A DNA stretch of 64,000 bases from Antitrichia curtipendula. Lineage: Eukaryota; Streptophyta; Bryopsida; Hypnales; Leucodontaceae. Of the stretch, positions 24,106-33,975 are shown one piece after another. Within the stretch, counting starts at the first letter, position 1, and each line of letters opens with the position of its first letter. The stretch is taken from the NCBI GenBank assembly GCA_951230915.1, contig OX579639.1, positions 14,694,001 through 14,758,000 of the forward strand. The letters are read 5' to 3'. The translations under genes and the position numbers were made by a program. A model generated the notes under the pieces. It did no database searches and had not been told where the DNA came from. It saw only the letters and a program-made list of their open reading frames with translations.

Positions 24106-25079
24106 TACCTACCACAATAAATGATTTATTCTACCTTGGGCAATGTATTGTAACTCATTGCAACTCATTTTACATACATTGAGGATTTGTTTAAGATTTT
24201 ACGACACACGTTTTAACATATATTAATGTCGTCACACCTAAATTTGACATTTAAGGCAATGTTATATTCTAAAATCTTAAATAATGTTATTTTGTAGAAT
24301 GGATACTTTGAAATTAATGATTGGAATAAGTAGGTCATACTTTAATGATTACAAGTAGATTTCATCTTAAGAAATAGTTTTCTTAACTTCACAAAAAAAT
24401 TTAAATACTATTGTCAATATCAATTAATAGGACCAAAAATCTTAACATAAATAGAATTATCAATATATGCCACAATCTTAAAACCAAAGAAATGTGGTAG
24501 CAATAAGAAATAATGCATGCACAAATGATTTTATAATTAGAAAGTTAAAATATTTTTTTAATCTTGGAGATTACAATATTAATTACATTAACGATTTTAA
24601 TATTGATTTAATTGAGAGGTGGGAAAAAAATATGGTTAGGGTCTTGGTAATATATAATTTAAATCAAGCATACAAAGGTTTTGATAATCCAATTGCAAGC
24701 AAGCCACCCATCTAACTAAATCTTGACGAACTTGACCTTTTTAAGTACAAAAAAAGATTACAAGATTAGAAGAATTACACTAATAATTAGCACCTAATCC
24801 TTGGAGGGATCGCACCGTTGAATTTTTTGTCCAAATTGAACGCATGACATACCATTGAAAAACTCTTGACAATACCATTCCAATGGTATATTATAAGGCA
24901 TATTTAAGTCGTCGGACGGTCAGATGATAAGACGGTCAGTTGGACGGTCGGTTAGATGGATAGATAGCTAGCTAGACCTCAATCTTTGGAAGGATCTCAC
25001 CGTCGGAATTTTTGTCCAAATTGGACGCATAATATACCATTGGAAAGCTCTCCACAATACCTTTCCAATGGTATATTAT
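24106..25079. repeat. Long inverted repeat, right arm (974 bp)
   Basis: Exact inverted copy of 20902-21875. Beyond 25079 the outer satellite continues to 25554 with only about two units, against five on the left, so the two ends of the element differ in unit number. Confidence 0.93.
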
Positions 25080-25554
25080 GAGCCATATTTAGTCGTCGGA
25101 CATTTAGATTGTCGGACGACCTGTCCGCTCGACAGTCCGGAGTCCGACGGCCTGTCCGCTCGACTGTCCGGAGTCCAACGGCCCATCCGACCTCGCGACC
25201 GACCATGCGTTCGACTCCAATCTTTGGAAGGATCTCACTGTCGGAGTTTTTGTCCAAATTGGACGCATAGTATACCCTTGGAAAGCTCTGGAAAATACCT
25301 TTCCAATGGTATATTATGAGCCATATTTTAGTTGGCGGACGGGCGGACAGCTCACGAACCGTCCGCCGTCCGCTCGTCCGCCCGTCTGCCCCCCCACCGT
25401 CCGCCCGTCCGCCTGTCCACACCGTCCGCCTATCCGGTAGTCGGCGTCCATTGAACGGTGACCCCCATGTCCGCTGCGGACGCTGCGTCTGGACGTCCGG
25501 ACGTCTGGATTTTGGACGTGATTTGCCCCCGGACATTCCAATTCGTCAACCCTG

Positions 25555-25562
25555 AGTTCATC
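25555..25562. repeat. 8-bp target-site duplication, right (AGTTCATC)
   Basis: Partner of 19654-19661. Confidence 0.92.
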
Positions 25563-25619
25563 GTATCACAACATGCTTTGAAGCATGTCTTGTATTCAGA
25601 GTTCACTACGCAATCAACA

Positions 25620-26206
25620 ATGGATTATTCCATGATGCCTGTCGATGATGGGGTTGTGGATAGTCCTCCAAAGGAAAGAAAGCGAGCTAAACCTTTGAGC
25701 TCCCCTTCTTCACTCAAATGTTGTCCATTAACCAACTCGCCGAGGAATGCAATGACACAGAGGAAGCTGTATGGCGATGAACTGGATGTAGCCGTTGTTG
25801 TTTAGGTAATGCGCTGGATTCTGTGTAGTTGGCAACCCATCCCGTTTTTAGTTATTGGGTATTTCATGTTTTGAAATGTTTGTTCAATGTGTCATTTCAT
25901 TTGTTTTTTCAGGGTGATGACATACGTGATGAGTCAATTGACTTCCGCATTATGGGTTATTGCAATTCAACGTCTTATCCTTGCAAATATCCAGAGCGGA
26001 CTATGTTGCGTACTGTTCTTCGACGTACTTTGCCGAGGGACAGTTCTCTAGGGGTGCGACGTTGCAATCCTAAGTCCTTTGAAGTTAATCATGTATCCGT
26101 GCATTTACGACGCCGTGTATGGGATGCTTGGAAGTTGAGGTCCTTGAAGAAACAAAGGCAAGAACATTTAATCCAAAGATCTGCAAAATTTACCGGATAC
26201 AGTTGA
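25620..26206 (+). pseudogene. Two-exon gene of unknown function, truncated upstream by the hAT insertion
   Basis: Exon one starts at the ATG at 25620 (MDYSMMPVDDGVVDSPPKERKRAK...) and runs to a splice donor at 25806 (TAG|GTAATG). Exon two follows 'ttttttcag' at 25914 and encodes GDDIRDESIDFRIMGY...RVWDAWKLRSLKKQRQEH to a TGA at 26204-26206. The splice is phase 0. The last codon of exon one is TAG; the consensus donor CAG|GTAA suggests it was a glutamine codon before a C-to-T change. The N-terminus is basic (KERKRAK), as in nuclear proteins. No known domain. The hAT element lies only 58 bases upstream. The region 26216-26985 shows no further gene. Confidence 0.5.
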
Positions 26207-26993
26207 GGACCTGAGATATTTGCGGCAATGGAGAAGCTAAAGTGTACATCGCACTTGTAGTACTTAGATTTTATGTCATACAATACATCTTTGTCTTTAT
26301 TAGAGTGAAGATGGATACTAGTATGGGTACCAATTTCACTCAAATATTGTTGAGTGATATAGAACTTTCTATAGCAAACGCTCAAATTTAGATTGGTAGT
26401 CAAAATATTACATTTTCATTGCTCGTGGTAGTCTTCCAAATAGAGTTTTGGGATAAAGAGGCCATGAAATTGAAGAATAAAGTACACGCTCAGCTTTGGA
26501 TTGGATCTAAGTACAAGAATTATGTAGACAAACTAATCAAAGAGTGTAATAGTATGCAATGCTTGTACAAATGCTAGTCTTTAACTTTACATTGTAGAGT
26601 ACATAATGTACATATCATTAAAAGAAATACTTATTGTTCCAAAATGTGTATTCATTTGATGATTACCTTCTATATAATCCTAAGTATTCTGAATTACTAC
26701 ATGAATTTCTTGGATTTTTCACTTACATACGTGCTTCGAATGACTTTGTGTTGCTTATTTAATAATTACTGATACAAGATTCTTCTAAATTTGTAGTTTA
26801 CAGTTGCTCCCAAAACTACCATAACCTTAGAAAACTTCTATTTTAATAAATATGATGTTCTAAACACAACTGGGCCCAATGACTGATTTAAGCTAAACCC
26901 AACTGGACTCAATGACTGAGTTCAAGCTAAAACTCAACTGGCCCCAACCCACCTTTTAACAGAACTGAGGGGGGGGGTTTGATTGGGTTTTCT

Positions 26994-28153
26994 TTACCTA
27001 TCTACGTTGGACCAACCTCCTAACTTTTGGAGATTTACTCCAATCGTCAAACGGATTGCACCATTGGCTCCAGATCGCCGTGTTTAGTCCAAAATCCCTC
27101 TACCCCCCGTACCGAGCTCAAAAAACCATCGTAGACTAATTTAGTTTAAAAACTAAATCGTGGTAAAATCCTAGATATTGGGGGTATCCTATTTTGAGAA
27201 ATGTAAATAGCTTAGGGTCTCCGATAGGTGTGAGGGAGTCGGAAAAGACTCTTGGTTGACTTTGTTTCGCCATTGTATGGTCTCGGAATGCCGGTCAACG
27301 CGGTGGGGACCCCGCCACGTGATTAATTCTTGAGGAATCTCGCCGGTTCGAGTACTTGCCGCTATCGAAATGTCGCGAAACTTCACGGAGCGCATCATTA
27401 ACATAAAACAAGCTAGTCTAATTTTTAGTGAGATTTTCTGGCAACCTGGGTAATTTTCATGAAATTCCCGTTGGAGGTTACTAAGGTTGACCACCGGCAA
27501 AAGGTTCTTCTGCAAGTCGGAAGATGACGGGATTTTTCACATGACCTCTCATAGGGTCACACGAAAGATGTGCAGGTGCATTCCCGTACCTGGCACCATT
27601 AGTCAGTGGAGATGAATTGGCCATCTCCTTGAGTTATCGATGATGCAGGAATCTTTTGCAAATAGAGGAATCTTGGCGAATCGATTTTGTCGTTGGACTC
27701 CTGGAATGGGATTTACCCTAGGTCACCATCCTTGGGCTGTAGATTCTTCCACGGGCCCGGTCTTGCGTCAGTGGCTCCTACATGCTAACAATCAGGATTT
27801 GGGGAATTTCTAAACCTAACTCTAGGACCCGACCTAGTGGCCTCGTTGTGGATCCCTCGGACCAACTTAGCCATGAATTGCCACATTCATGATGGGATTT
27901 AGCCCTTTTGGGCCTATGTGACTTGAAACCTACAAATCTAACCGTTTCGTTCATTCTACCTATTTTTGGGCCCGATTTGGTGGGATTCTAAATCTAAACA
28001 CAAATCTAGACCAAATACTATAATGGATATGTTACAACCCTATTTTGGTTCTACACTCTTTTTATGGCTTTTTGTATATTTTTCTTAACTTTAAATTGCA
28101 AATTTCCAAAAAAATAATTCTACGAGTCCCAAGTGACAAATTGAGAGCTCACA
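26994..28153 (+). repeat. Dispersed repeat family A, copy 3
   Basis: Colinear with 17704-18869, from 'tacctatctac' to the shared right boundary GAGCTCACA, with scattered substitutions. Upstream parts of the family are missing. A different repeat (family B) begins immediately at 28154. Confidence 0.88.
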
Positions 28154-29230
28154 CTTGGTAGTTAGGATTTTGTCTTATTAGTTATTTTTGGAACGGGTAA
28201 CCCGGACTGTGGGCCCCTAGTTCTGGACCTTTAGGATTTTAGGTGGCTTTCCGTTTTAGTTGGAACGGTTATTAGGACCGTTAGCCGGATTTCTAGTTGG
28301 CCGTTGGCCGAGTTTTGTGTGGGTTGTTTGGCCGCTTTTTGATTGTTTTTAAGGGTAGGCCGGCTTGTTGGCTTGTCATGCCCTTTCTTGTCATTTAATC
28401 GGAGCTTACCGGAGATCAATTTGATCATCTCTTTGCGTATTGCGTTTTTGGTTAAGTCGCATTCTGGTTTGTAAGTGAGAGTGTATAAGAGGGAGTCCGG
28501 ATTCTTTGATTGACGGATACATATGCTATGACGGAAGAACCTTAGACGTGTGAAAGAAGAACTGTGCGTGGTACCTTTAATTTGCTGGAACGGTGATTCG
28601 GTGGAAGCCTGTTACGGGTGAGGGTGCGAGTCTGGAAGTCCAGAAAGGATTCCGTGCAAAAATAAGCAACCACCAGAGGAATTATCCTAGCCATCGAAAG
28701 GTCTACCAACCTCAGGAGCAGTCGAGAGCAAAGAAGTCAGCACTACAATCCGGAAAGTCTGGATCTGTCGTTGTAGTAAAGTGGATCTAACCGGGCCTTG
28801 TGTGACCTACTTTTTGGATAAGTCATCCGGAAGGTTGTGAGGGTACGGATTTCTCCCCTTGCTATTACAATATAATTCTTGGGTGTTTGTTTTGATTGTT
28901 ACGGATAGAGAGTGTGAATCAGGAGTGGTGAATCCTTGCCCCTCGAAAAGATCAATAGTGGACTCCTTGAGGGTGAAACAGGGGCATCTAAAACCAGTTA
29001 CTTAGAAAGTCGGAATCGGATTCCGGAAGAAGACGGATCCGGACTAGAATCCGGATAAAACTAGTTTCCGGAAAAGAACAATAGATTGTACGGATTGCTT
29101 GGGTGTTTTGAAAATGATCCGGATACCCAAAATTTGCAGCAACATAGTAGAATTCCCTAGGACAATAACTTGTGTCATCTTACCACATTTTTGTGTTAAA
29201 GATACTTACGCGCTAACTACCTGCACGACA
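28154..29230 (+). mobile_element. Family B element, copy 1: 3' region only
   Basis: It aligns with 34905-36154 and, inverted, with 46094-47170. Shared phrases include 'ggcttgtcatgccctttc', 'gagggagtccggattc', 'gaatccttgcccctc...aatagtggactcc', 'ttccctaggacaataacttgtgtcatctta' and the end 'aagatacttacg...acgaca'. The coding part is absent, cut off by family A copy 3. TTTAGGG-like words follow at 29237-29285. Confidence 0.8.
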
Positions 29231-29389
29231 AGGGTATACAATTTAGGATCTAAGTTTTAGGGTATAGGATTTAGAGTATAAGATTGAAGACATTGCACTA
29301 AAAAACCGCTTGAGTTATATTTAATGATTCAAGTTCTTTAAGTAAGAAAGTAGATCTCGATGAGAATTTTGTCTTTCCCGTTTGTTTGA

Positions 29390-29760
29390 TTATTCGCTGG
29401 TTGAGGCCGTCCAATCAGTCAGACAATCCATCCGTCCGCCTGATCAAACGGCCTCAAAAAATCTCCCGGTTTTGTCTGCACTCCACAGGGGCTGTTCGAT
29501 CAGGCGGAATCTCCATGCGTTCATTGATTGAACGGATCTGTCCGATATTTCGTCGCCTTCGCCGAACTCATTTGATCAGTCGGGCGGCTTAGACAAGATG
29601 ATAGTCGTCCGATTCATCGAGACCGTCCGACGAGTCGGATGGGTGGCGTTCGGATAATCGGACGGTCCGTCAATCCCAACGAGGCGGACGACAATCCGTT
29701 TGCCTCGTCGGGACCGTCCGATGTGGCGGTCGGTCGAGGCGTTTGCCTTCAATAAAAGGG
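29390..29760. promoter_or_regulatory. GC-rich CCGTCCG/GGACGG stretch upstream of the kinase-like gene
   Basis: Repeated 'gaccgtccgacg', 'cggacggtccgtc' and 'gtccgcctgatcaaacgg' words with inverted symmetry, similar to hAT subterminal DNA but without a recognisable terminus. A TATA-like 'aataaaaggg' at 29752 lies 240 bases before the ATG at 29992. Confidence 0.4.
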
Positions 29761-29991
29761 TCAGACGACCCGTCTGATCTTCACTTTTATCTTCTCCCTT
29801 TTGCCTTGCAAGAGAGAGCAGAGAGCTTGGTGGTTTATCCTCCATTGGCTCCTTTCTAAGGGAAGGTAAGAGTGTGATTTTTAGGGGGTACTTGTTGCCT
29901 TTTTTGTCCAGATTTCGTGTATGATCATTTGGCAAATCGTATTTTGCCTTGTGGACTACAAATTTCAACTTCTAATCGTGCTTTCATCACG

Positions 29992-31480
29992 ATGCCGAGA
30001 CCAAAGAAGTCTATGAAGGACAAACGGGTGGTGTTTGACACTGAGTCGAGTAGAAACGTTCTCTCTCTTGCTTGCAAAGCATTTCTCACTAAGTGCATTG
30101 TCAAATTTTATGAGTTGAAAACCACTGCGTTGTTGCATACCAAATATGTGAGGTATCAAGAAGAGTGCCCAGATAAATTCAAGGGATATATGGCACAAAA
30201 GTTCATGGATGCTTTAAACGTACCTCAGTGGATTCATGAAATAGAGAAGAAGGGCTTTCAACAATTTCTGAGGAACAGGGTCCATGATGCATTGTGGAAT
30301 GCAAAGGTGATTTTAGAAAAATATGGGAAGGAAAACTGCATAGGTGATGGCGCTTTTGAACAAGTCATTTTGAAGGCTGACTTGTTTGTTCAACAGTACA
30401 CTCTTTTTGCAAAGACACGAAATAGACGAGGTTCAATGAGTTGGTGGAATAGTGATGAGGGACTTGTGGAGCTGCAACGTGGGCGACAACATCTCTTAGC
30501 ACTTCCAGAAACAGCAAAAGTGATTCTGTAAGATGATAAAATCTTGAAGGATGGATATGCAAACAATTCGGAGGACCGTCCGAATTGAAGGATGTCATGA
30601 GATACCCACATTTTGGGAGTTTGCAACAAGGGTATCTCATCAACAATGCTTACGACCTCAGCTCGCGAGGTTGGAACTCCAAAATGAGTCAATGGCAGTG
30701 AGAATTCCACATGATGGAGTTATACGAATTTCTATTGTTCATGCAACGCACAACAAAAAATACTCGTACTGGTGGAATGGCGGAACATTGGGGCAAATGT
30801 TAAAAATGGATAAGGAATATCCCAATAACATTGGCATTCGGTTGGCTTATTCTCAACCAACGCCGGAAGAGGTGACCAAAGCTTTTTTTCTTAGTCGTTA
30901 GAGAAAAAAGTGCACAGAGCTTGCATGGGTATTGATGCACTTCATGAATGCAATGCACAATGCTGGACATTTGCACAATGATCTTTCAGTGGACAATATT
31001 ATGTTTCACTTTCCCGATGATGAGTCACATGTTTACATTGGAGTTTGCGATTGGGACTTGACTGCTTTACGTAATGAACCAATGAAGTCCTTGTATACAT
31101 TTACCTCTCAAAGTGAGTGGACTGAGACCTTGAAGAAGAGGTGGTGGGTAGACCCTTCTATTGCATACTTGCATAGAAGAAATGCGGATGTGCAAACGAT
31201 ACCGGATTTATCACGTAAATTAGAGGAATATGCGGTTGGTCGAATAGCTCAAGCCATCAACAATGGTTGCATGTCGGCGGCCTACATGAGCTTGCATTGA
31301 GAAAATAAAAGACATATAAGGTTTAGCCATGAAGATTTGGCAAAGGTGTTTCACCTTTACTTGAAGCGCTTTTGTGATTCAGTGATCGATTCTCGAGGTA
31401 GCTTGTCCAAAATCATCCACTGGTTTACCAATAATTACAATTGGCCTATTCCGGATGAACACTTCCGCCACTCATACTAG
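29992..31480 (+). pseudogene. Protein-kinase-like protein, broken
   Basis: The ATG at 29992 (MPRPKKSMKDKR) opens 180 codons to a TAA at 30529. The frame then shifts near 30540-30600 and runs from 30551 through a TAG (30899-30901) and a TGA (31298-31300) to the final TAG at 31478-31480. After the TAG comes a kinase-like core: HLHNDLSVDNIM (catalytic loop; HND replaces HRD, with Asp and the downstream Asn kept) and VCDWDLTAL (DWD in place of DFG). This resembles divergent eukaryotic protein-kinase-like families. The earlier part would hold the N-lobe, but the glycine loop is not obvious. The three stops and single frame change in a coherent 1.5-kb frame suggest a recently dead gene. No partner gene is evident. 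Confidence 0.7.
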
Positions 31481-32087
31481 TGTCTATGATGTAAGTGGAC
31501 TACATAGAACTATAGAAGTATTAGGTAAATATAAAGGCGAGTACATAAATTTGCATGATTGTGTACAAACTATCTAGTATATATATGCCCCATCAATGTA
31601 TGCCATTATATGTGCACCCTTATAATTGTTATAAAGTTTTGAAATGTTTGTGTGTTTTGAAACTTCCAATGTCTAATGTCTTCCATCTATTTATGCATTT
31701 GTCATATGTTTTGCTTGGAATCCTTGGATGAGAAGTAGAATGCAACAATTATTATTGATGGATGTTGGCTTGGTATGGTTGGATACAAAATTGTATGATC
31801 AATGCTGTACGCATACAATTATAATAGAATTTCATCGTACGCAAATATTTTTATATTGAAAAACAATACGGTTGATATTTGAATCATATCGCTAAGATGA
31901 TACCAAGTACCAACCTCCAAATACATTTTAATACAATATATTTACATCAAAGTATTTTAGTACGTAAATGCTATTCGCCGAGACGTCGATATTTTTGTAC
32001 TGTGATTGTCACACTCCATAATTCTATGGCAAAAGATTCCAAGGCCCACTCAATTGTGTGACACTGACTAAAATAGCTCTACCTACT

Positions 32088-33185
32088 TTACTTGGAATCT
32101 GAATGAATGTCATCTTTACGACTTGGTGGTGTGGAACCAGATCCATAAATGCCAAGATATTGTCCTCGGCTCCAATTGTATCCGTAGTCGCTTAGCACAG
32201 CTCTTTGATTGGGATTTCTACAATAAGGACCTCCAAAAGTTGGAGGAGGAACTATATCACGGTGTTGAGACCTTCTTTGCTTTGGTTCGACATGACGAGA
32301 GCATGTGTGGCTCTCATATGAACCACTCGTAGTAGATCCGGAATAGTATTGGGAGCCTCTTTAGCTAGATCCAAAATCATGTGTGGTTCCATGGCTTCTT
32401 TCTGGGTTGTAATAAGTACCTCGGGGGTCGTTAGCATAGTATAAGATCCTTTGACCATCTTATGAGCCAGATGCAGTACGATCATGTTGGTAGAACCCGT
32501 CACACCCGTGTTATCGATCCCAATCCTCCATACTTCTACGCATAACTTTTTGCATTTGTTGATTGAATTCAATGTCTTCCCGAGCTTCTTGACGCTCATG
32601 CTTCACTCCAAATGTTACAAGTGCTGGATTGTCTTCTACATCATCGTTGTCCGGCCATTCATCTTCAGCATCCGGCAATACAATCGGCAGAAATCCAAAC
32701 TGCCCTCGATTGGACCACATTTGCATACAATCGCTCGGTTGAGTCCAACTTGTATAAATTACAGCGTTAGTGCAATTCATATTGTCAATATATTTTCCGT
32801 AAATTGTGCGTCAGTCTACATCTTTGTGGAGTACAATCTCCGCCCAAACCATGGCCATATTGGAATAATTCATGACATTTGGCTTGGAGTCACACAGCTC
32901 AGCCGACCGCGTTACTTCCTCGTATCGGTGAACAAAGCGTTTGCTCTCACATGTGAAAATTTGTCCTTCCCAACGCCGAACTTGCACGTCTACTCGTTCT
33001 TGTAACCACATTTTGGAGAGGTGCGTCATTTTGACGTATTTTTTGCACATTGTGCAGTCCCAAACCTTCTTGGGCTCTTCTTCCCATCCAAGTTTAGCTA
33101 CACACATTGGATTTGCCCAATCTTCCTAGTTCATGTCTTGGGATCTGTCCTTCTTACTGGACTTTGATCTTTTATCACGAGACAT
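32088..33185 (-). pseudogene. WCHIDK-family protein, third copy, five in-frame stops and no frameshift
   Basis: The ATG at 33185 (MSRDKRSKSSKKDRSQ) begins a single frame that reads through to a TAA at 32088-32090 (366 codons). It is interrupted by TAG 33126-33128, TGA 32811-32813 and TAA at 32511, 32460 and 32361. Core: VWDCTMCKKYVKMTHLSKMW...FTCESKRF...VLHKDVD, gaplessly alignable to the copies at 4.3 and 13.7 kb. The TGA at 32811 falls exactly where both paralogues have the Trp of VDWS. An acidic linker (EDEWPDNDDVEDN) and a Gly/Ser/Tyr/Arg-rich tail follow. The copy is much shorter than the 748-codon paralogue and lacks the RING-like part. The absence of indels is remarkable for a gene with five stops. 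Confidence 0.7.
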
Positions 33186-33457
33186 GGTAACCTTGATTAG
33201 AATGAAATGATTTGATGACGAAGTTCACATGAATGTTTAGAACAATTGAACAAATGTTTGACACTTGCCAATGAAACGGGTGAAGTTGTTAACGAGGCCT
33301 TCAAAACCAAGTAATCACCAAAATAATTTGGTGGAATTTAGTATCCGAGCACAATCTTTCGCACACCAAAACGGAAGGGGTGCACAGAGCCACACATTGG
33401 CACTGGATCTCCCACTCCGCAAAAAAAACGATTGTGAAAAATAAGCCGTCCACCGCG

Positions 33458-33467
33458 CTATTTATGG
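33458..33467 (-). promoter_or_regulatory. TATA-box candidate
   Basis: Minus strand CCATAAATAG, about 275 bases upstream of the ATG at 33185, at the edge of the hAT-derived GC-rich stretch. Confidence 0.3.
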
Positions 33468-33469
33468 AG

Positions 33470-33975
33470 TCCAAAGGTGGACCAAGCAATGCGGACGCGT
33501 ACGTGCAAATCAAACGCCACAGAATCGGACGGACAGAAACCGACGTCCGCTGGATTGCATGGCCACCGCTGAAGGCGGTCGCACCAACGGATGGAAGTAG
33601 CGGATGGGAGCGCGGATGGTCGATCGGACCGTTGGACGAGCAAGAAGTTGATCGGTCAGACCTTCAAGCCCCCCGTCCGCCCGCCAATCCATCTGCGCGC
33701 CCGACGGCTTTATTGCTTGCCATACAATCTGCCTGTGCGATCCCGTCCGCGTGTCCAACGGCCTGTTCGCTTGATAGTCCAACCGAAAGACAGCTTGTCT
33801 ATGCGATCCCGTATGTGGGACAGGCCGCGCACCCGACGGCCTGTCCGCCCGACAGTCTAGAGCATGACGGCCCATCCGCGCAACGCACCATCCAACTGTC
33901 CACTGGTCGGTCGAAACTAGAAACCATGTATATCAAAAGACGTCCGGGGGACATCCGAATGTCCTATCAACCCTG
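33470..33975. mobile_element. Right-end fragment of a second hAT element
   Basis: GC-rich 'ccgtccgc...cgacggcctgtcc' DNA ending in '...cgaatgtcctatcaaccctg' at 33975. This matches the terminus of the 19662-25554 element (cagggttga, then agga, then ttcgga and gtcc in reverse). The eight bases after it (33976-33983, CTAATCCG) are host sequence: they start the continuing reading frame of a family B ORF. No left end or duplicate CTAATCCG was found, so the element is truncated or rearranged. Confidence 0.75.

Larger units (their letters stand above)
19662..25554. mobile_element. Non-autonomous hAT-type element, about 5.9 kb, spanning the assembly gap
   Basis: The left end is CAGGGTTGAC and the right end GTCAACCCTG, a perfect 10-base terminal inverted repeat. 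It is flanked by the 8-bp duplication AGTTCATC. A CA-GGG-type terminus plus an 8-bp duplication is diagnostic of the hAT superfamily. No transposase is visible. The interior is GC-rich 'ccgtccgcccg' satellite at both ends, two identical 974-bp inverted arms, and an AT-rich core (21876-23905) with degenerate 'aggatttagggtata' words at 23045-23110. A related right end lies at 33975. The matching termini across the gap show that the scaffold join is correct at the element level. Confidence 0.9.

Noticed and set aside
21266..24715. The same 73-codon ORF on opposite strands (21266-21487 and 24494-24715).
   Set aside because: It is the mirrored inverted arm of the hAT element, AT-rich, starts with GTG/TTG-type codons or by chance, and has no domain.
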